Assembly (NCBI GenBank): GCA_005884155.1
Contig: VAXD01000044.1
Span: forward strand, 1 to 18,592
Source of the DNA: Actinomycetota bacterium
Lineage (GTDB): Bacteria > Actinomycetota > Thermoleophilia > Gaiellales > Gaiellaceae
Length of the DNA stretch: 18,592 nucleotides
Direction: 5' to 3'
Shown: piece by piece, positions 12,558 through 18,592 of the stretch
How the letters are laid out: each line of letters begins with the position of its first letter
Position numbering within the stretch: position 1 is the first letter of the stretch
Notes under the pieces: model-generated
Seen by the model: only the letters and a program-made list of their open reading frames with translations
The model's database searches: none
Told to the model about the DNA's origin: nothing
Position numbers and translations under genes: made by a program

Positions 12558-14373
12558 CGGTCTTCGCCAGGTTGCGCGGCTGATCGACGTTCAGCCCGCG
12601 CAGGCGTGCGATCCGGTAGGCGAGCAGCTGGAGCGGAATGACGGCGAGCGCCGCCTGCAGGAAGGCCGGCGAGCGTGGGACGTAGATCACGTCGTCGGCG
12701 TGGTGCTGGATGTCCTCGTTGCCGTCCGTCGCGATCGCGATCACGTGAGCGCCGCGGGCCCGCGTCTCCTGGATGTTCGAGACGACCTTGTCGTAGATCC
12801 CCTTGTGATCGGTCGCAACGCAAACGACGGGCGTGCCCTCTTCGAGCAGCGCGATCGGCCCGTGCTTCATCTCGCCAGCCGAGTAGGCGTCGGTCGGGAT
12901 GTACGAGAGCTCCTTCAGCTTGAGCGCGCCCTCGAGCGCGACCGGAAGCCCGATGTGCCGACCGAGGTAGAGGAAGAACGGCTTGTCGTGGAAGCGCTGC
13001 GCGATCTCCTCGACCGGATGGTTGCCGTCGAGGAACTGCTCGATCTTGTGCGGCAGCTCATAGAGCTGGTCGAGGATGAACTCGATCTCGTCGGGCGGCA
13101 GGGTCTTCCGCACCTGGGCAAGCTTGAGCCCGACCAGCGCGAGCAGCGCGACCTGGGCGGTGAACGTCTTCGAAGAGGCGACCGCGACCTCGAGCCCGCA
13201 GCGCGTGTAGAGCACCGACTCGGCCTCGCGCGTGATCTGTGAGCCCATCAGGTTCGTGATCGCGACCGTCCGCGCGCCGAGCTCGCGGGCGAGCTTGATC
13301 GCGTTGACGGTGTCGCGCGACTCGCCCGACTGCGAGATCCCGATCACCAGCGTGTCCTTCGAGAGCACCGGGTTGCGGTAGATCCACTCGCTGGCGATGT
13401 CGGGCTCGACCGGGACCCGCGCCCATTCCTCGATCATGTAGCGGCCGACGACGCCCGCGTGGTACGCGGTGCCGCAGGCGACGACGACGATCCGGCGCAG
13501 GTTCCGCAGCTGCTCCTCGGTCAGGCCCAGGCTCTCGAGCACCAGCTCGCCGTGGCGGATCCGGTCGCCGAGCGTCTCGGCGACGGCGTCGGGCTGCTCG
13601 TAGATCTCCTTCAGCATGAACGTCTCGTAGCCCGACTTCTCGGCGGCCTCGAGGTCCCAGTCGACCTCGATCACTTCACGCTCGACTTCGCCGTTCTCGA
13701 CGTCCAGGAAACGCGCGCCGTCCTCGGTGATCGTGACAACCTCGCCGTCCTCGATCAGCTGGATCGAGCGCGTCTCGGAGATGAACGCGGCGGCCATCGA
13801 GGCCAGGAAGGTCTCGCCCTCGCCGACGCCGACGAGCAGCGGGCACTGCAGCCGCGCGCCGACGAGCTCGCCCGGGTGGTCGTGGTGGACGACCACGAAC
13901 GCGAAGTGGCCCTCGAGCTCCTTGTAGGCGGCGCGCACGGCCTCGGCCAGGTCGCCGTCGTAGTGCCGTTCGATCAGGTGGACGACCACCTCGGCGTCGG
14001 TCTCGGTGTTGAACGTGTGCCCTTCGGCCTCGAGCGAGCCCTTCAGCTCGCGGAAGTTCTCGACGATCCCGTTCAGGACGATCGCGAGCTTGCCGTCGTC
14101 ACAGCCCGTCAGCGGGTGCGCATTCTGCTCCGTGACCGCGCCGTGGGTCGCCCAGCGTGTGTGGCCGAGGCCGGTCGTCGAGACGGAGCCGTTCGAGCCG
14201 GCGGCGGCGATCAGGTTCTTCAAGTTGCCGACCGCGCGCACGTAGTCGAGGGCATCGTCCTCACGCAGCGCGAGGCCGGCCGAGTCGTAGCCGCGATACT
14301 CCAGCCGCTGAAGCCCGCTCAGGAGGAGCTCCTTGCACGGTCTTCGTCCGACGTATCCGATGATGCCGCACAC
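12544..14373 (-). CDS. glmS: Glutamine--fructose-6-phosphate aminotransferase (isomerizing)
   Basis: A 609-residue enzyme making glucosamine-6-phosphate from fructose-6-phosphate and glutamine, the first committed step to UDP-GlcNAc. The glutaminase domain (about 2-220) begins CGIIGYVG with nucleophile C2 and contains HTRWATHG (71-78). Two SIS sugar-isomerase domains follow: the first has CGTAYHAG (300-307), ISQSGESRDT (346-355) and SSKTFTAQ; the second has LYLGRHIGLPVALEGALKLK (468-487). The C-terminus PRNLAKTVTVE carries the conserved lysine K604. The start is GTG 14373, fixed by the need for Cys at position 2. AAGGGGGTG at 14393-14385 is a rather distant ribosome-binding site. It lies 68 nt downstream of glmM, in the same direction. 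Complete and normal length. Confidence 0.97.
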   Translation of the reverse strand: MCGIIGYVGRRPCKELLLSGLQRLEYRGYDSAGLALREDDALDYVRAVGNLKNLIAAAGSNGSVSTTGLGHTRWATHGAVTEQNAHPLTGCDDGKLAIVLNGIVENFRELKGSLEAEGHTFNTETDAEVVVHLIERHYDGDLAEAVRAAYKELEGHFAFVVVHHDHPGELVGARLQCPLLVGVGEGETFLASMAAAFISETRSIQLIEDGEVVTITEDGARFLDVENGEVEREVIEVDWDLEAAEKSGYETFMLKEIYEQPDAVAETLGDRIRHGELVLESLGLTEEQLRNLRRIVVVACGTAYHAGVVGRYMIEEWARVPVEPDIASEWIYRNPVLSKDTLVIGISQSGESRDTVNAIKLARELGARTVAITNLMGSQITREAESVLYTRCGLEVAVASSKTFTAQVALLALVGLKLAQVRKTLPPDEIEFILDQLYELPHKIEQFLDGNHPVEEIAQRFHDKPFFLYLGRHIGLPVALEGALKLKELSYIPTDAYSAGEMKHGPIALLEEGTPVVCVATDHKGIYDKVVSNIQETRARGAHVIAIATDGNEDIQHHADDVIYVPRSPAFLQAALAVIPLQLLAYRIARLRGLNVDQPRNLAKTVTVE

Positions 14374-14441
14374 GACCGGGCAAACACCCCCTTAGAACGC
14401 GAAACGCCCGACTGGTCACCCCGCCCCGGCGTTGGGACAGG

Positions 14442-15704
14442 TCAGCCGAGCTCTCGTGTCACGAGAGCGGAGATCGTACCACAGGCCTCCTGTGCGACCG
14501 CCTCAGTTTCGGCCTCGGCCAGGATGCGGATGACGGGCTCTGTCCCGGACGGCCTGACGAGCACTCGGCCGCTGCCGTCGAACCGCGCATTCATGCGGTC
14601 GACCTCGTTTCGAACGCTTTCCGGGAGCTCGCGCCGCGCCACGCGCACGTTCGCCGTCGCCTGCGGAAAACGCGGCATCACGGCGGCGGCATCCTCGAGC
14701 GTGCGTCCCTCGAGGGCGCCGCAGAGGAGCAGCCCCGCCGCGAGACCGTCGCCGGTGACGTGGCCCTGAAGGTAGATGATGTGGCCCGATTGCTCGGCGC
14801 CGAGCAGGCCGCCTTCGCGGCGCAGCGCCTCGAGCACGTAGCGGTCGCCGACGTCGGTGGTGATCACCCTGACGCCGTGCTGCTCCGCAAGGCGGTGGAA
14901 GCCGAGGTTCGTCATCACCGTGACCGCGACGAGCTCGACGCCGAGGTGGAGCATCAGGATCGCCAGGATCTGGTCGCCGTCAACGGCCTCGCCGCGCGCG
15001 TCGACGGCGAGCATCCGGTCGCCGTCGCCGTCGAACGCGATCCCGAGGTCGGCCCCGGACTTCGTCACCGCCTGTTGCAAGGCACCGAGGTCGGTTGCGC
15101 CGCAGCCCTGGTTGATGTTCGTCCCGTCGGGCTCGGAGCCGATCGCGGTCACGTGGGCGCCGAGCTGCTCGAACGCCCGCGGCGCGATCCCGGAATAGGC
15201 GCCGTTCGCGCAGTCGACCACGACGTCGAGGCCCGAGAGATCGGAGCCGAAGCGCTCGAGGATGTGCTCGAGGTAGCTGTCGGTCGCCACGCCGACGTGG
15301 TCGATGCTGCCGCCGCCGGTGGCCGGCGCGTCGAGCAGCTGCTCGACCTCCTCCTCGGCTTCGTCGGAGAGCTTGTGGCCCTCGCGGTCGAAGAGCTTGA
15401 CGCCGTTGTACTCCGGCGGGTTGTGCGACGCGGAGATGACGGCGCCGAGGTCGAGCGTCAGCAGGGCAACCGCGGGCGTTGGGAGCACTCCTGCCACCAC
15501 GGCATTTCCACCCGCCGAGACGACCCCGCGGGCGAACGCTTCCTCGAGCTCGGGGCCGGAGCCTCTCGTGTCGCGGCCCACGAAGACGCGCCCGCCCTCC
15601 GACCAGAGCGTCGCGGCCTTGCCGAGCCGCTCGACGAGGTCGGGCGTCAGATCCTCGCCGACGACCCCGCGGACCCCGTCGGTCCCGAAGTAGCGCCGCG
15701 CCAC
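14442..15704 (-). CDS. glmM: Phosphoglucosamine mutase
   Basis: A 420-residue enzyme converting glucosamine-6-phosphate to glucosamine-1-phosphate, the step after GlmS. It starts (M)ARRYFGTDGVRG. The active-site phosphoserine is S93 in SASHNPP (91-97). The metal loop is FDGDGDR (224-230, D225/D227/D229). The sugar-binding loop is EQSGH (304-308). The phosphate-binding loop is RPSGTEP (384-390). It is about 20-30 residues shorter than typical GlmM, through compact linkers, with no key residue lost. The start is GTG 15704. The only SD-like element is GGAG (minus strand 15718-15715), which lies inside the 3-prime arm of the long inverted repeat at 15706-15871. It is 164 nt after rpsI and upstream of glmS, giving a coherent amino-sugar pair. 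Confidence 0.96.
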   Translation of the reverse strand: MARRYFGTDGVRGVVGEDLTPDLVERLGKAATLWSEGGRVFVGRDTRGSGPELEEAFARGVVSAGGNAVVAGVLPTPAVALLTLDLGAVISASHNPPEYNGVKLFDREGHKLSDEAEEEVEQLLDAPATGGGSIDHVGVATDSYLEHILERFGSDLSGLDVVVDCANGAYSGIAPRAFEQLGAHVTAIGSEPDGTNINQGCGATDLGALQQAVTKSGADLGIAFDGDGDRMLAVDARGEAVDGDQILAILMLHLGVELVAVTVMTNLGFHRLAEQHGVRVITTDVGDRYVLEALRREGGLLGAEQSGHIIYLQGHVTGDGLAAGLLLCGALEGRTLEDAAAVMPRFPQATANVRVARRELPESVRNEVDRMNARFDGSGRVLVRPSGTEPVIRILAEAETEAVAQEACGTISALVTRELG

Positions 15705-15705
15705 T

Positions 15706-15871
15706 TAGCGCCGGCTCCAGCAACGGACACCCGACTCTCGCCCGCTATCACGCTGCGCCAGAGCCCACCCTCGCCCTTGCTCAGGCAACCAGCCTGGGCC
15801 GCGGGCGAGTGCGACCTCTGGCTTGGTGCTAGCGACCGAGAGCCTGGGCGCCATTACTGGAGACGGCGCTA
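15706..15871. repeat. Long imperfect inverted repeat between rpsI and glmM
   Basis: Nearly the whole rpsI-glmM gap folds back on itself. Terminal arms TAGCGCCGGCTCCAG (15706-15720) and CTGGAGACGGCGCTA (15857-15871) match at 14 of 15 positions. Further paired blocks run inward: CTCTCG (15735-15740) with CGAGAG (15837-15842), CGCTA (15743-15747) with TAGCG (15830-15834), GCCAGAG (15757-15763) with CTCTGGC (15816-15822), and CTCGCCC (15770-15776) with GGGCGAG (15803-15809). At the tip, GCTCAGGC (15779-15786) pairs with GCCTGGGC (15792-15799) around the loop AACCA. By hand alignment the two arms agree at roughly 70 percent of positions over about 80 nt. The outer arms include the rpsI TAG stop (15869-15871) and the only SD-like GGAG before glmM. 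Either a structured regulatory leader or a small MITE-like/dispersed repeat. Confidence 0.75.
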
Positions 15872-16264
15872 GCGCTTGGAGAACTGCGGCGCCTTGCGGG
15901 CTTTGTGGAGGCCGGCCTTCTTGCGCTCGACGATCCGGGCGTCTCTGGTCAGGAAGCCGGCGCGCTTGAGCGGGACGCGCAGCTCGGGATCGGCTTCGAC
16001 GAGCGCACGAGCGATCCCGTGGCGGACCGCGCCGGCCTGGCCGCTCGGGCCACCGCCGTGGACGCGCACGCGCAGGTCGAATGTTCCTTCGACCCCTGCG
16101 ACCTTCAGCGGCGCGAGCACGAGCTCGCGGTGCGCGGCGCGCGGGAAGTAGTCCTCGATCGTGCGGCCGTTGAACCACGTCGTGCCGTCACCGGGCTTGA
16201 GGATCACGCGCGCAACGGAGGTCTTCCGCTTGCCGGTTCCGCGGTACTGCGCCAGCTCGCTCAT
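15869..16264 (-). CDS. rpsI: 30S ribosomal protein uS9
   Basis: A 131-residue small-subunit ribosomal protein whose C-terminal tail contacts P-site tRNA. Characteristic segments: YRGTGKRKTSVARVILKPG (7-25), the HGGGPSGQAGAVRHGIARAL block (69-88), the RDARIVERKK stretch, and the invariant ending KAPQFSKR. It starts at ATG 16264, overlapping the rplM stop by 4 nt (ATGA), the usual coupled uL13-uS9 arrangement. The TAG stop lies in the outer arm of the long inverted repeat that follows. Confidence 0.98.
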   Translation of the reverse strand: MSELAQYRGTGKRKTSVARVILKPGDGTTWFNGRTIEDYFPRAAHRELVLAPLKVAGVEGTFDLRVRVHGGGPSGQAGAVRHGIARALVEADPELRVPLKRAGFLTRDARIVERKKAGLHKARKAPQFSKR

Positions 16265-16698
16265 GTGTTCAACTCCAGCTCCTTCGGCGCCTGGGCCTCG
16301 TGCGGGTGCTCGGGGCCGGCGTAGATCTTCAGCTTCTTGATCTGGGCGCGCGAGAGGCGGTTGCGCGGGAGCATGCCCTTGACCGCCTTGCGCAGCACCT
16401 CGGTCGGCCGGCGCTCGAGCTCATCCCTGAGGGGGCGGCTGCGCAGCGCGCCGGGATATCCCGAGTGCCGGTAGTAGAGCTTGTCGTCGAGCTTCTTGCC
16501 GGTGACGGCGATCTTCTCGGCGTTCACAACGACGACGAAGTCGCCTGTGTCGACGTGCGGCGTGTACTCGGGCTTGCCCTTGCCGCGGAGCGTGTCCGCG
16601 ATCTGCGTAGCGAGACGCCCGAGCGTCTTTCCTTCGGCGTCGACGAGGTACCAGCGGCGCTCGACCTCGCCCGGCTTTGCGTTCCAGGTCTTTTGCAT
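16261..16698 (-). CDS. rplM: 50S ribosomal protein uL13
   Basis: A 145-residue large-subunit protein important early in 50S assembly. It starts MQKTWNAKPGEVERRWYLVD, with AEGKTLGRLATQIADTLRGK (21-40) and GDFVVVVNAEKI (52-63). These are followed by KLYYRHSGYPG, VLRKAVKGMLPRNRLSR and LKIYAGPEHPHEAQ. The ATG at 16698 is where family similarity begins; the open frame further upstream is antisense-like and overlaps the UDG gene. It is 13 nt downstream of the UDG-family gene and may be read both from that gene and from its own promoter (TACGAT at 16737-16732). Confidence 0.98.
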   Translation of the reverse strand: MQKTWNAKPGEVERRWYLVDAEGKTLGRLATQIADTLRGKGKPEYTPHVDTGDFVVVVNAEKIAVTGKKLDDKLYYRHSGYPGALRSRPLRDELERRPTEVLRKAVKGMLPRNRLSRAQIKKLKIYAGPEHPHEAQAPKELELNT

Positions 16699-16711
16699 AG
16701 AAGCGGCGGAC

Positions 16712-17239
16712 TCAGCGCCCGCCGGTGCGGAATCGTAGCAGCCCGGCCCGGAATTCCGCCGCTCCGCCGTGGCTCGGATGGCGGACGTAGGGCGCGCCGA
16801 GAACGGCTTGGGCGACGCGTCCAACCGCGACCACCCGGCGGCCTCGCGCGAGCTCTCGCGCAAACGGGATGCCTGCGGCGATCTCGCCGCGCCTCGGCGG
16901 CCGGTTCGAGCTCTCGGTGCCCGGATGCGTCGGGACGACGTTCCAGAGCAGGACGCTCTCCTCGAGGCCGAGCTCGGCCAGGACGCGGTGGACGATCGTC
17001 GCGCTCGGTTCCGCCGGGCCGATGCCGGTCAGCTGCCGTTCGGAGGTGAAGGGGATCCCGGAAACCCGAGCGCCGCGGTAGCCGGCCGCCTCGCCGACGA
17101 GCAGGAGCGGCGCGTTGCGACGGGACTCGAGGTAGGCGCGCAACCGCTCTCGCCGCGTGACCGCGCCCTCGCCGTCACGATAGAAGTTGAACGTGGCGCC
17201 GATCTCGGCGCGCGTGAGCCGCTCAATGAGCCCTTCCAT
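16712..17239 (-). CDS. Uracil-DNA glycosylase superfamily protein
   Basis: A 175-residue protein with the UDG fold signatures. Motif 1 is LLLVGEAAGYRGARVSGIPF (45-64), close to the GEAPG of family 4 enzymes. N100 lies in the LLWNVVPTHP strand (98-107). Motif 2 is VRHPSHGG (152-159), with H154-P-S as in other UDGs. It would remove uracil or a related damaged base from DNA; base specificity and catalytic class are not evident. No four-cysteine Fe-S cluster pattern is present, unlike classical family 4 and 5 enzymes, and the protein is short. The start is ATG 17239 (ATG 17245 is equally possible). It overlaps the divergent PLD gene by 14-20 nt at its start and is followed 13 nt later by rplM. 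Confidence 0.82.
   Translation of the reverse strand: MEGLIERLTRAEIGATFNFYRDGEGAVTRRERLRAYLESRRNAPLLLVGEAAGYRGARVSGIPFTSERQLTGIGPAEPSATIVHRVLAELGLEESVLLWNVVPTHPGTESSNRPPRRGEIAAGIPFARELARGRRVVAVGRVAQAVLGAPYVRHPSHGGAAEFRAGLLRFRTGGR
16732..16737 (-). promoter_or_regulatory. Possible -10 box of the rplM-rpsI promoter
   Basis: The minus strand reads TACGAT, 33 nt before the rplM ATG, inside the 3-prime coding end of the UDG gene. No clear -35 element is visible, and rplM may also be read through from upstream. Confidence 0.35.
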
Positions 17240-18296
17240 ACGCATCCGCACTCTGACGGACGGTGGCCAGCAGCCGCTGGACGTGGCACGCGAGGTCGCG
17301 GAATTCATCGACGCCGCGCAGCGCTCGCTCGACCTGGCGCAGTACGACTTCAACCTCGGGCCGGAGACGAGGGAGGTCGTCGGCGGCGCGATCGAAGCGG
17401 CTGCCGCTCGCGGCGTGGCGGTTCGGATCCTCTACAACGTCGACCACGTGCGGCCGATCCCCGTGCCGCCGCCGCCGGAGCCGGACGTCGCGCTGATCTC
17501 GTCGCTGGGCGTCCCGGCGCAGGCGGTCGCGGGGGTGCCGGACCTGATGCACCACAAGTTCGTCGTCCGCGACGGCGAGTCGGTCTGGACAGGCTCGCTG
17601 AACTGGACCGACGACTCGTGGTCGCGGCAGGAGAACGTGATCGTGACCGTCGACTCGCCGCAGCTCGCGAGGGCGTTCACGCTCGACTTCGAGGAGCTCT
17701 GGCGCCAGGGCGACGTCGAGCGAAGCGGCTTCGCCGCCGAGCCGCGGCCGGTGGAGGTCGACGGCGTGCGCATCCGGCCGTGGTTCACGCCGGGTTTCGC
17801 AGACGCGCTCACGCACCGGATCGCGAAGAAGATCGGCCACGCGGAAAGGGTGCGGATCTGCTCGCCGGTGATCACGTCGGCGCCGATTTTGGCGACGCTC
17901 GCGCAGCGGATCGCGGACGGCCGCGGCGACATCGCCGGCTGCGTCGATGCGACCCAGGTGGACGAGGTGATCCGGCAGTGGCGCGCTCAGGGTCAGGCCG
18001 CCTGGAAGCTGCCGCTGCTGCAGCAGGTGCTCCGTGGCGACTTCTCGGGCAAGAACTCGACGCCGTGGGCCCCTGGCAGCCTGCACGACTTCATGCACGC
18101 GAAGCTCGTGGTCGCCGACGACACCGTCTTCGTCGGCTCCTTCAACCTCTCCCACTCGGGCGAGCAGAACGCGGAGAACGTGCTCGAGCTGGCCGATGCG
18201 AAGATCGCGGCCCAGCTGAGTGCGTATGCGGACGAGGTCCGGCGGCGCTACCCGCCGGTCACTCCCACTCGATCGTCGACGGTGGCTTCGACGTGA
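17226..18296 (+). CDS. Phospholipase D superfamily protein with two HKD motifs
   Basis: A 356-residue protein with two PLD catalytic repeats. HKD1 is HHKFVVRDGESVWTGSLNW (H109, K111, D116; GSLN 123-126). HKD2 is MHAKLVVADDTVFVGSFNLS (H291, K293, D298; GSFN 304-307). The two together form one active site with a covalent phosphohistidine. The family includes cardiolipin synthases, phospholipases and nucleases. No signal peptide or N-terminal membrane helices are seen, so a cytoplasmic phosphodiesterase or nuclease is as likely as a lipid enzyme. The start chosen is ATG 17226; an in-frame TTG at 17187 would extend it 13 residues into the UDG gene. There is no ribosome-binding site before either. 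It overlaps the divergent UDG gene at its start and the convergent guaA by 38 nt. Confidence 0.87.
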   Translation: MSPSIRIRTLTDGGQQPLDVAREVAEFIDAAQRSLDLAQYDFNLGPETREVVGGAIEAAAARGVAVRILYNVDHVRPIPVPPPPEPDVALISSLGVPAQAVAGVPDLMHHKFVVRDGESVWTGSLNWTDDSWSRQENVIVTVDSPQLARAFTLDFEELWRQGDVERSGFAAEPRPVEVDGVRIRPWFTPGFADALTHRIAKKIGHAERVRICSPVITSAPILATLAQRIADGRGDIAGCVDATQVDEVIRQWRAQGQAAWKLPLLQQVLRGDFSGKNSTPWAPGSLHDFMHAKLVVADDTVFVGSFNLSHSGEQNAENVLELADAKIAAQLSAYADEVRRRYPPVTPTRSSTVAST

Positions 18297-18592
18297 TGTC
18301 GAGCACGACCCGGTTCACCGCGGGCACCTCGTTCACGATCCGCGACGAGATCGTCTCCAGCAGGTCGTAGGGCAGGCGGGCCCAGTCCGCGGTCATCGCG
18401 TCGTCGCTCGTGACTGCGCGGACGACGATCGGGTAGCCGTAGGTGCGCTCGTCACCCTGCACGCCGACCGAGCGGATTGCCGGCAGCACGGTGAACGACT
18501 GCCAGAGCTCGCGGTAGAGCCCGGCGCGGCGTACCTCCTCCTGCAGGATCGCGTCGGCCTCGCGCAGGATCTCGAGCCGCTCGCGCGTGACC
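18259..18592 (-). CDS. guaA: GMP synthase (glutamine-hydrolysing), C-terminal part (cut by window edge)
   Basis: The 110 codons present encode the C-terminal dimerisation domain of GuaA, which aminates XMP to GMP. Recognisable segments are YRELWQSFTVLPAIRSVGVQ, DERTYGYPIVVRAVTSDDAM, TADWARLPYDLLETISSRIV and NEVPAVNRVVLDITSKPPST, ending in the near-invariant IEWE. The glutaminase and ATP-pyrophosphatase domains lie beyond 18592. The TGA stop at 18261-18259 is inside the convergent PLD gene (38-nt overlap). Confidence 0.96.
   Translation of the reverse strand, partial: VTRERLEILREADAILQEEVRRAGLYRELWQSFTVLPAIRSVGVQGDERTYGYPIVVRAVTSDDAMTADWARLPYDLLETISSRIVNEVPAVNRVVLDITSKPPSTIEWE

Noticed and set aside
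14374..14441. Possible glmS ribozyme/riboswitch or attenuator in the glmM-glmS gap, with AACGCC (14403-14408) and GGCGTT (14428-14433) arms.
   Set aside because: The gap is only 68 nt, too short for a glmS ribozyme, and a 6-bp stem with a 19-nt loop is weak in such GC-rich DNA.
15705..16178. An open frame running through the rpsI-glmM spacer on the minus strand.
   Set aside because: It is out of frame with rpsI over most of its length and ends in the inverted repeat; the spacer is explained by the palindrome, with no domain or start signal for a protein.

Overview
This window is a very GC-rich, gene-dense piece of bacterial chromosome. Many genes start with GTG, most genes abut or overlap, and there are no tRNA, rRNA, CRISPR or insertion-sequence features. 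The mix of genes (uL13-uS9-GlmM-GlmS cluster, AcpS-Nnr-Alr cluster, orphan MreB, ECF sigma factor) and probable leaderless promoters suggest an actinomycete, most likely a Thermoleophilia-type lineage (Gaiellales or Solirubrobacterales). That placement is inference from gene style, not a database match.

Left block (1-5053, minus strand): a run read right to left. It encodes a HAD-IIA phosphatase, holo-ACP synthase (acpS), bifunctional NAD(P)HX repair enzyme (nnr), an archaeal-type P-loop ATPase, alanine racemase (alr) and the N-terminal part of a CCA-adding/poly(A) polymerase-type nucleotidyltransferase cut by the window edge. Junctions overlap by 4, 8, 14 and 8 nt. The exception is a 54-nt gap before the ATPase, which holds a compact array of palindromic half-sites and a possible -10 box.

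Middle block (5052-12557): mostly single genes in alternating orientation. In order: ArfB-type ribosome-rescue hydrolase (+), a small secreted protein (-), a 51-residue membrane protein (+), an alpha/beta hydrolase of the proline iminopeptidase family (-), a secreted protein made of two tandem repeats (+), MreB (+), a zinc-ribbon protein (-), an ECF sigma factor with a membrane helix and polyproline tail (+), a YraQ/ArsP-type permease fused to a YHS domain (-), and a beta-hydroxyacid dehydrogenase-family protein (+).

Right block (12544-18592): a minus-strand run UDG-family glycosylase, rplM, rpsI, glmM, glmS. It links ribosomal proteins to UDP-GlcNAc precursor synthesis. The 3-prime UTR of rpsI / leader of glmM is almost entirely one long imperfect inverted repeat that includes the rpsI stop codon and the probable glmM ribosome-binding site. 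A two-HKD phospholipase D-family protein (+) diverges from the UDG gene, and the 3-prime end of guaA (-) closes the window.

Most notable: (1) the ~166-nt inverted repeat before glmM; (2) the sigma factor with a built-in transmembrane segment and proline-rich tail; (3) two divergent gene pairs whose start regions overlap, one sharing a single CATG; (4) all six convergent gene pairs overlap tail to tail; (5) a recurrent TAnnnT box 5-8 nt before start codons, as expected of leaderless mRNAs. I found no defence island or mobile element.
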